DNA of 64,000 nt from Nageia nagi (Eukaryota; Pinophyta). Below, one piece after another: positions 55,927 through 64,000 of this stretch. The stretch lies in NCBI GenBank assembly GCA_050084985.1, contig JBITNC010000001.1, forward strand, positions 184,822,001-184,886,000. Direction: 5' to 3'. The notes under the pieces were generated by a model. That model searched no databases. It was not told the DNA's origin and saw only the letters and a program-made list of their open reading frames with translations. The position numbers were made by a program, and so were the translations under genes. The stretch's first letter is position 1, and each line of letters opens with the position of its first letter.

Positions 55927-58442
55927 ATGGCATCATCTTTTGCACCCTTCTTCTCCCATAATGAACCTCCTATTATATCAAAGCAATTCTCATATAAAAA
56001 TCTTTGATCAATAGTTTTACCAAACTTTACCTTTTTTCTGGTTATGATATGACATGTGGGGGGGAATCTGGTCTGCTCAGAATAGCAAGAATGGGCACAT
56101 GTAAGATTGATTATGATATGATGGATCGACTTATTTCCAATTACATACATGCAAGGTCTAAGATTTCTATCATAATTGATAGCCAAACCATCTCCTTTTC
56201 CATTCATGCATCAGATGTGCAATGATTCATGGTTCTCCCTTATTAGGGGTGTGAACTGAACATACATTGATAAAAAATACTTGGATAATACATTTAATCT
56301 CCCCATAAAATTTTTTATAGGTGAATTTCACAAATTATTCTTTCTTTTTGTTTTTCATTATTGCTTATTTTAATTTCAATTTTAATGTATTAAATATTTT
56401 TTTTAGTTAGTTGAAACCCTTCTAGTAGGGGTTTGAAAATTACAGATGTATCCCATCCATCTTTGAAAGTAGCTATTAAGGTTTTTTAGGCATATATAAT
56501 TTTGCAAGGGCATTTGTCAAACATTCCATTCTATGATCTACATTATAATATCCATTTCTTTCGTAATCAAATGAAATATGATTGGTTTTCTTTCATTTTT
56601 GAAAGAATTAGATCTAACCTTTATAAGAATGTTTCTACAACATCCCATCATAACTATATTTATTGTACGAATTATGTAGTAGCATTTTTCTATGAAGCAT
56701 ATTTGAATTTAAAAGAAGCAGACTGTCCAACCATTTACAATCCAAAGTTTAAGGATATTATGTTAAGTAAAGAAGAAATGCAGGTATTATGAGTTTCTTA
56801 GTCATTTACTTTTGTATTTTTTATATTAAATAAGAATTTTGATGTAATATTTTGACTTATTATTTGTTTGCAAGAATGAGTAGAATTTATTACTTCTCAA
56901 TAAAATGTGAATCTTAAAGGTTGTTAGTTGGAGGATTGTGGAGATTTGGAGGCTACCACACTAACTCTTGTAAGGAAAAATAAAAGAAGGAGGATTCCAA
57001 ATGTAATTATGGATGTGAAAGATAGACCTTTAGGTTCATTCCATATTTCACATCATTCTACACATACTCTATCTAAGGATGATGTTTAAGAAGTGCAACA
57101 GCAATAAGATTAGCAACAATAGCAGCCACAACGATAACCATTGTTATAGCAGAAGCAACAACCATTGTTATAGTAGTAGCAATAATAATAAGGTATTTTA
57201 ATATCATCATATCACATGTGATAATCAAGTATTATGAAATTTTAAATACTGATAATGTATTTCTAATGTTTTTTTTATAGAGATATTATTGGTTTTCCCT
57301 CAATGTCTAATGAGAGAACAACAAATAAGGGGAAAGAACCTTAGATTATTTATGCCACCAAATGCAAACACTAGATGTAGGTGCATAATAACTTGGCATA
57401 ATATCCCCCTCAAACTACCCCCATCTCTTTTTGAAATTCCAAGTCTTTCTCTAGGTGGGATCTCCTTTGCTTTAGGTAGGAACACTCTTTATGAGCCATG
57501 ACTAGATGAAGGAGTTTTTCTATAGGGTATGGCTCCATTATACTATAATCTAGTTGATGTTATTTAAGGTTAGGAAATTATTGAGGTGGAAGTTACTTAT
57601 TTGAATGTTGGTAGTATTCCTTTTACTTCAACAACACCTACATCAAACATTTGTCCTTTAATAGAGGAGTAACATTTAATTCCTAAATTACCTATTTTGA
57701 TAATAGCTAATTTGGAATAAATCATAAAAAATCAATGATGAAAGACTTTATATATGTAAATATGTGGAAAATATAAATGTTGAAGCCCAAGCATACTTTA
57801 ATCAATGGAGTATTAACAATGATTTAGACCTTATCCTTAACAAGTTAGAAAATCTAAATGCCAAAGCCCAAGCATACTTTAATCAATGGAGTCTTGAAAA
57901 AGAAAAAGTTGAAATAGCAGAGGCAATAAAAGAAATTGTAGAGGTAATATATATATTTTATGGTATATATTATTCATATAATATTTTTGAATTTTTATTT
58001 AAAAAAAATTTCACTAACATAGGCAATCTTTATTTTGCAAGCCAATTATGATAATTTGCTCAAGCAGGTGAATAATTGTACCATGTAGCTGGAAAAGGCT
58101 TGAAAAGGTATCCAACAGGGTATTAATTTGAAATAAAGACTCAAGCAAAATATCAAGGATAACATACTCAAAAAAATCATAAAGGAAAATTGCTTTTCCT
58201 AGGAAATTTTATATAAAAAAATGATTTTTGAAATGCCAATTGATAATGATGCTAAAGATACAGTTGTAGCAAAAAAAATGTTTTTAACCAATTTCAAGTT
58301 AGTTGTTGAGGGTGTTGCAAGGGCTACTCAATTGTAGGGGACAAGCAAAACCACATGAGTGGTGTAGGATAAGGAAACAATTGTGTTCCAAGGAAGAGAA
58401 TTCCATGAAACCATTGAGAATATTATGGAAGATGCAAATTAA
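55927..58442 (+). pseudogene. Unidentified multi-exon gene remnant, Gln-rich
   Basis: Coding-like blocks follow one another on the + strand, separated by short AT-rich GT-AG introns at 56,784-56,874, 57,193-57,280 and 57,944-58,022, and probably one more near 56,247-56,320. Exon 1: MASSFAPFFSHNEPPII and, after a shift, CKIDYDMMDRLISNYIHARS. Exon 2: GHLSNIPFYDLHYNIHFFRN and FFYEAYLNLKEADCP. Exon 3: IMDVKDRPLGSFHISHHS, then a segment of Gln and Pro-Leu-Gln codons with many CAG/CAA changed to TAG/TAA. Exon 4: RLFMPPNANTRCRCI, then twice AQAYFNQWS. Last exon: charged, probably coiled, ending REFHETIENIMEDAN before TAA. I recognise no family. It could be a host gene or an extra gene of a large retrotransposon. 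Confidence 0.5.
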
Positions 58443-58635
58443 ATTTCATTTATTTTTAAGTTAAAATGGTGAAAATTTCCAATATGACACTTTATTTATA
58501 CCAGTCAATCCTGAATAATATGTTTTTCTATTTTTATTAACATGTTTGCATATTATATATTGAATTATTTTCAAACATAGTTTATTTATGGTAAAATCTT
58601 TCTTCATATTGTATATTGATTTATGGATGGTTTAT
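58443..58635. other. AT-rich spacer
   Basis: Nothing recognised between the spliced gene remnant and minisatellite 2. Confidence 0.5.
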
Positions 58636-58639
58636 CTAA

Positions 58640-59020
58640 AGCATATAGAAGATGTACATCTATATATAGAAGATGTGCATCTTCATATAGAATATGAATG
58701 TATGCAAATAAAAGATGAGCAACTACATATAGAAGATGATCATCTACATAATGCAGAGTGACATCTTATTAATGTAAATGCACATCTTCTTAATGTATAT
58801 GCATGCCTTCTTAATGCAGATGCTCATCTGTACACCAAAGGTGAGCATTTGCATTATGCAAATGATCATCTACTTCATGCAAACACTCATCTTATATATG
58901 TAGAAAAGTATATGCATTCAAAAGATGTATATTTGCATTATATAGATGGTCATCTTTTTAATGCAGACACACTTCTTTTGAATGCGGATGCTCATATGCA
59001 TATAGAAGATAAGTGTCTTC
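58640..59020. repeat. Minisatellite 2
   Basis: About 15 imperfect units near 24 bp, with cores ATAGAAGATGTGCATCTTCAT and TTAATGCAGATGCTCATCT. Several units are themselves near-palindromes (AAGATG...CATCTT). It produces the + open frame at 58,849-59,124, a repeated His/Asn/Leu peptide that need not be a gene. Confidence 0.85.
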
Positions 59021-59318
59021 ATATAAATATTGGCATTTCAAATTATTTCAAAAAAATCAATATTTCAGAGATAAATGAACAATTTGCAAAATATCATTTT
59101 TATTTTGCAATCCAAATATATTAGCATATCATTAAAAACATATAAGAAAATATTGACATTTCACAAATAAAAAAATAATTTCTAAAATATTATTTTTATT
59201 TTGTAGTCTATATATATTAGCATATCATGAAAAACATCATTTATAAAAATATTCAATAATACTCATATTAGTATTAGATTAAAATGGATGAGCATCAAAT
59301 ATAGATCTATCAATTAAA

Positions 59319-59624
59319 TCATAAATGAAAAAATAAAAAATACATAGAATCCATATCATATTTCATGAATTTCAAATAAATTCTCAGTTGGTTGCTTGAA
59401 AATATTTCCATGGCATTTGAATTTGAAGGCATCATCATATCATTATCTTCATCATTTTCATCATCATCATCATTAGTCTTATTGATATTTCTTCTCTTTG
59501 CTAACAAATTCCAATATACCATTACTCTGTCATATGGAAACTTATCAATATCATAAGAAGAGACATATAATTGTAAATAGTTCTCTAAGTTTTTATCCAA
59601 CCTATTTGAAACTTCCAAGGTCAT
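59319..59624 (-). CDS. Small acidic open frame of uncertain status
   Basis: 101 codons: MTLEVSNRLDKNLENYLQLY, SSYDIDKFPYDRVMVYWNLL and KRRNINKTNDDDDENDED, the acidic run coming from an ATC repeat. The non-repeat part reads like protein. No family recognised and no promoter seen. Confidence 0.2.
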   Translation of the reverse strand: MTLEVSNRLDKNLENYLQLYVSSYDIDKFPYDRVMVYWNLLAKRRNINKTNDDDDENDEDNDMMMPSNSNAMEIFSSNQLRIYLKFMKYDMDSMYFLFFHL

Positions 59625-59809
59625 TAACCTTCTTCCAACAAAATTTTGGCCTCTCTTTTAATTATTTCAATGCCATTTTACCTACAAAAAATAATTGTAA
59701 TGTCAATAATGATATCTATAAAATTATTTTCAAAAATAATTATTAGAATACATAATAAAATTCATCTTCTCTTGGTATTTCTATAATTAATACTAGTCAA
59801 TCATTTGTA

Positions 59810-60095
59810 GAAAGAAGTCAAGCATCTACCGAAAGAATTCAATCATCTAGAAAAAGAAGTTGAGTGTTTATAGAAAGAATTTCAGCATCTAAAAAAATAA
59901 TTCAAGCATTTAAATGAAGCACTTAAGCATCCAAATGGAGCAATCAAGTGTCTGAAGGGAGTAATCAAGCATCTAAAGGGAGCAATCAAGCATTTGAAGA
60001 GAGCAATCAAGCATCTCAAAAAAGTAGTAGAGCATCTCAAGGGACCAATCAAGTATCTCAAAGAGAAGTCAAGCACCTCAGGGAATAGTCAAACA
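59810..60095. repeat. Minisatellite 3
   Basis: Units of 21 bp, best in 59,945-60,070: AATCAAGCATCTAAAGGGAGC and variants, at least eight in register, with looser copies before. Its reverse complement contains AGATGCTTGA, also the core of minisatellite 1. Confidence 0.88.
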
Positions 60096-60379
60096 TCTTT
60101 CATATTTATATTTTTTTCCTTGGAGTATTTGGTACCAAGTGGTGATTTGCTTGAGTAAAATAAAAAAATTATAAAATATAGGTGACTAGGTGTGAATTTG
60201 GTGAGGGTTATACTTAGCTAATTTATATAAAATATACATCAAAGATATAAAATTTTAGCTAGTTGACCAAGAAGAAAAATAATCCTAACAAAATTAGGTT
60301 GCCTAGGCCTAGGCCAATGGGCCCAAAAATAACAAATTAAAAAATTAAAAATCATGATTTTAAAATAAATCATCGCTAT

Positions 60380-60740
60380 GCATTTCCATGGATGCCCTTA
60401 AACTCTAATATGATGAAGCACTTAGGAACCACATATTTTTTCTATGTTTGGCTAAGTATTACAAGAATGTAGTTGCTCTATACTTTTAATTATTACTCAA
60501 ATAATTTAAATATGCTTCATAATTTTAATTATTACTCAAATTATTCAAATGATAGACATGTAGGCAAAATGTTGAAGATGCATGATGCAAATATAATTTT
60601 ATGGACTATAATGGTTAGAGGATATGCAATTCATGGCTATAGAAAGGATGCCCTTAAAATTGGATTTGATGAAGAATTTGGGAACCACATATTTTCTTTG
60701 TTAGGCTAAGTATTACAAGTATGTTTTTGCTAATTTACTA
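60380..60740 (+). repeat. Local tandem duplication around PPR shard 2
   Basis: The block GGATGCCCTTAAA...GAACCACATATTTT...GGCTAAGTATTACAAG occurs at about 60,390-60,475 and again at about 60,645-60,725, a 255-bp offset. TTTTAATTATTACTCAAAT also occurs at 60,484 and 60,520. Confidence 0.75.
60545..60707 (+). pseudogene. PPR-like gene shard, copy 2
   Basis: An open frame, DRHVGKMLKMHDANIILWTIM then VRGYAIHGYRKDALKI, shows the PPR pattern (xDxVxWxxMIxGYAxHGxxxDAL) more clearly than copy 1. It ends shortly after at FGNHIFSLLG. Only about one and a half repeats are present, so this is a fragment, not a gene. Confidence 0.6.
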
Positions 60741-61680
60741 CTTTTGGATTGGTTTTTTACACTTAGAAAATTTTTGATTTGAACAATTGCTTTCTTTCTA
60801 TATATGCTTAACAATGATTTATTAATTATTTAATAAATCATATTTTAGACTTATCTAAATTATAAAAGTAATAATTAAAAAATTCAAGGTAAATTTGATA
60901 TTGAAATATGTTACCATGTGCTAGGAATAATACAAATATCATTTACCATGGTTCATGTTTTACAGTATCTTGAATATAGCAAATATTATATTATTGACAT
61001 AAGTTAGCTTTCACTCTTTTATGTCCTTACAAGTTATAATTAAAGGATTTGGAGGTTGAAATCCCTATAAAATCTCTCTAATAGGTGGTTGTTCAATATC
61101 ATCACATTTTTCATTGTCTCTATATGCCACCTAGTTGAGAAGTTGTTATGCTCTAAGCTTCATTTACTAGCTATATCTTGTGTATGTTTTTATTCTACAA
61201 GTTTTTGAGTGCTAGCATTATAGTTTTGAACTATTTGCATGATGCCCACATCATATGTATTCATGATCTAGGGAATCATATATTAAGGGCAATGAACCTT
61301 GATCTAGGAAATAAAATATCTTTATGCATTCACTCCTGATCTAGTTTGATCCTTTGCTTATTTGTGTTACACTTTAAGGATTGTACATATCTCACTTATA
61401 TCATATCAGATACACACTTTTATATATTAATAATTTTATAATTGAATAAGTGTTATCTTATTAGTAGGATTATAATTGTTGTGTTTCTTCAATGATTCTA
61501 TAAGTTAGGGTCTACATATTGGTAAACCCAATATTTCTTACACACCTAGATATTCCTTCTAGGGCATTCTCCTTTAAGATTCATGAATTCTTTCATGCTA
61601 TTATTTATTTTTTTACCTAAAGTTGTTAGAATAATGATTTTCCAAAATGATAATACTAGGATTTGTTCAGCCTTTGTTCC
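60741..61680. other. AT-rich sequence before Gypsy-5
   Basis: No coding. TGATCTAG recurs three times at about 38-bp spacing (61,264-61,345). It may include leader or LTR of Gypsy-5, but neither LTR ends nor a primer site were recognised. Confidence 0.4.
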
Positions 61681-61729
61681 AAACACATTTTTGAATAAAT
61701 AATAACCTAGGGTTTTAAGAGGTAGGGTT

Positions 61730-63840
61730 AATTTAAATGAGATTAAAAGAAGTATTAGGTTAAACCCTAACCTACCCCTATAATTTCATGAACCTAATCC
61801 AAATGATAGAATAGTAATTGATGAAGAAAAGGATTCAAAATATATTAATTCTAGTTGTAGAATTAACATTATTGGTCAAACACCTAATAAGTTTAATATT
61901 TACTTTGGTGATGATGATTTTGAAAGTGTAAATTTAGAGAATTTTGTTGATACATCTAAAAATGATGATCTTGATAACATACCTTCTAATGTTAGAACTA
62001 TAAAAGAATTAATGGCTCATAATGATAGATTGGAATATTTTATCACTAATAATATTGAAGTTATTATGGATATTCTAACAAAGCATGAATTATTAGAGTC
62101 AGATCTTGGAACTGCTCTTTCATCAGATTCTTTATTTTAGTATAAACATGCAGGATCTTCAAAATGAAGGATGTCTATCACTAACAAGAAGAGTTTTGAC
62201 TTTATGTTAGATTGTAACAAAAGCACAAACATGGCAAAAATGGTACCCCCTAAAGTTTTGGAAATGGTGAAAAACAAAGGTGAATATTAAGGAGGTAATA
62301 AAGCTCCTACACCTCTAGTAGAACCTCTAGAACAACCTAAAATAAGTGCAATTCCTAAATATATTCATCAAGATAGAGGTAAGAATATCTTAACTGAAAG
62401 TAAAGAATCAAATGATGTAGCTTCTCAAGTTGATGTTTTGATTAATAAGGCTTATGAAAAGAAACCTAATTGGACTCAAGAAGAACATGAAATAAAAATT
62501 AATATTCTTATAAATGCACAAGATTTTGATAATTTCCAAAAATTCATTGATGATCAATAATTAGATGTCATGTTTGATTTGTTAAATATGGAGGAATAAA
62601 GGGTTAACAGAATTATTCCCTTCCTGAAACTTAAAGAATCCAAATTAAGAAAAATACAAGGAGCCCAAATATCACCTTAACCCATAGTTTCACCTCCCCA
62701 TATTATCAATATCCCTCTTCATATTGTTCCTCCATAATACCCACCACTAACCCTTCAAAATAGTTAACCTATAGTTCCACCTCCCATTTCAAAACCCATT
62801 GTCTCATAACAACCACAACAATTGTTGCCCAATCTTTTGTTGCATAATCCACTTTAGTAAATCCGCCTAACCCTAGTTCCAAATTTCAAGAAAGAATTAA
62901 AATTTTAGAAAAATAGATTTATAATGAAGAAGAAAATTTTTTATTTTGTTTGAAACATCCTTTGAGTGATAGAATTGCTTATAAAATATTAAATTGTAAA
63001 AAGAGCATTAAATTTACAAAATTTGATGGTTTTCAAGATCCAAAAATGCATCTTAGAAAATTTCAAAAGAAATTTATTGAATTTCTTCATGAACATGATA
63101 TGTTTGCTAAATTGTTTTCAAGTTGTTTAAAATATGAGGATTGAAATGGTATTTTACTCTTCCTAAAAAAAGTATTGATATTTATGAAGATCTTGTTATC
63201 CAATTTTTAAATAATTTCAAGTATAATATTCAATAAAATATCAATTTAGAGAATTATGCAAAATTAAACAAGCTACTACTCAAACTCTAACCTTTTTAAA
63301 ATATAGAAGAAAGTTACAAATAGAGTTACTACCGCTGAACAAGATTTAAAAGATACTTTTATAGTTACATTACTCTTAATGTTTAGATTAGAGGTAATTA
63401 ATCAAGATAATATATCATTAGGTAAAATGATAGATAAATTGCTTAAAAAAGAACCTTGTATTGTGAAGAATTATAAATAACTTCAAAAGGTTGCTAATGT
63501 AAAAGCAAACAATTATACAAGTCCAAAACAAGTAGTAGAACCAACAAATATTAGAAAGAACCAACTCCACCAAAAAGAAAGTTTACAAAGTTGAATGAAA
63601 GTGTTGATAATATTTTAAAAGATTTGTTAGAAAAATATCTTATTGAACTTCCACCAATGGTTTAACATCATTTTCTAGATGGTGTTCCCAAAAATTATAG
63701 ATCCAAATACTTTTGTAATTATCATAGGACATTAGGACACCTAACCATAAATTGTAGGACTTTAAGAAATATTATATAGTATTTCATTGATCAAAATTCT
63801 ATCCATGTTGATAATACACCATAATAAGAAGAAGATGTTG
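61730..63840 (+). pseudogene. gag: Gypsy-5 gag remnant
   Basis: The N-terminal part (61,730-62,890) is acidic and Pro-rich toward its end (VNLNEIKRSIRLNPNL, NFVDTSKNDDLDNIPSNVRT, FDNFQKFIDDQ). The capsid part opens at 62,950 with HPLSDRIAYKILNCKKSIKF, then TKFDGFQDPKMHLRKFQKKF and LHEHDMFAKLFSSCLKYED, the retrotrans_gag start. It continues with TAEQDLKDTFIVTLLLMFRL. The zinc block at 63,714-63,755 reads CNYHRTLGHLTINC, intact. Stops and frameshifts are fewer than in Gypsy-2. Confidence 0.82.
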
Positions 63841-64000
63841 ATCTAATTACATAGGATTTCATTAATCAAATATGTAAAAAAATAGAATTAATAAATAAAT
63901 TAAATTAATTTTGTCAAAAAAATACCATTAAAATATAATATTAATAAATACAAAAAAATGGGAATTAATTTTTTTTTAAATGATATTTTTATCTCTCTAT
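63841..64000. other. AT-rich end of the window
   Basis: Low-complexity A/T sequence; nothing recognised. Confidence 0.5.

Larger units (their letters stand above)
61690..64000 (+). mobile_element. Gypsy-5, Tat-like element, gag region only, cut by the window end
   Basis: A single gag-type coding region in the + direction reaches the right edge; protease and RT would lie beyond 64,000. Its Cys-His-His-Cys knuckle and gag blocks are of the same lineage as Gypsy-2. Confidence 0.7.

Noticed and set aside
55881-56207. A 108-codon - frame opposite exon 1 of the spliced gene
   Set aside because: It overlaps the TATA-driven + strand frame, has no promoter of its own and shows no recognisable motif, so it is probably a shadow.
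58849-59124. A 91-codon + frame rich in His, Asn and Leu
   Set aside because: It is the translation of minisatellite 2; open because the 24-bp unit is a multiple of three.
59882-60076. A 64-codon - frame of repeated hydrophobic heptads
   Set aside because: It is the translation of the 21-bp minisatellite 3 and has no other support.
55310-60095. CRISPR-like array
   Set aside because: The repeats are imperfect, contiguous minisatellite units without unique spacers, in a plant-like nuclear context.

Overview
This window looks like repeat-dominated nuclear DNA from a seed plant with a large genome. I see no intact host gene. It is AT-rich and built almost entirely of LTR retrotransposons. Several have plant-type tRNA-iMet primer binding sites, one carries a chromodomain integrase, and at least two resemble the Ty3/Tat lineage with an extra RNase H. 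Degenerate fragments resembling PPR genes and a few minisatellites complete the picture. A gymnosperm would fit the age and decay of the elements, but nothing here proves it.

From 1 to 47,000 the window is a Russian-doll nest. I read its order from LTR ends, 5-bp target duplications and reading frames that are interrupted and then resume. The outermost host is Gypsy-2, a Tat-like element on the + strand (gag and protease 19.1-20.8 kb; RT, RNase H and a second RNase H 44.2-47.0 kb). It is interrupted twice. On the left, Copia-2 (+, 1-19,097, its left end outside the window) carries Copia-1 (-, 1,939-14,487) inside its gag gene, and Copia-1 in turn carries a half-length chromovirus, Gypsy-1 (-, 9,177-11,781), inside its own gag gene. 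On the right, Gypsy-3 (+, 20,838-44,172, a second Tat-like element) carries Copia-3 (+, 26,953-35,991) inside its reverse transcriptase. Copia-2 and Copia-3 are related members of one family.

From 47,000 to about 53,700 lies Gypsy-4 on the - strand. It has an extra open frame upstream of gag, then gag, protease and RT; its integrase is not visible. From 54 to 60.7 kb there is a different kind of sequence: two PPR-like shards in direct orientation, three minisatellites that share a short core, and between them a decayed multi-exon gene with a TATA box, at least three short GT-AG introns and a Gln-rich segment. From 61.7 kb to the end is the gag region of another Tat-like element, Gypsy-5.

Only the chromovirus pol frame (9,492-11,756, -) is uninterrupted. 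All other coding regions carry stops and frameshifts and are annotated as pseudogenes. The items most worth a second look are: the archaeal-type RNase H of Gypsy-3, which lies between protease and RT while that of Gypsy-2 lies after RT/RNase H; the roughly 1,250-codon extra frame of Gypsy-3 after integrase, with its own upstream TATA box and a coiled-coil half; the foldback end of the half-chromovirus, which still has a perfect target duplication; the extra upstream frame of Gypsy-4; and the unidentified spliced gene at 55.9-58.4 kb.
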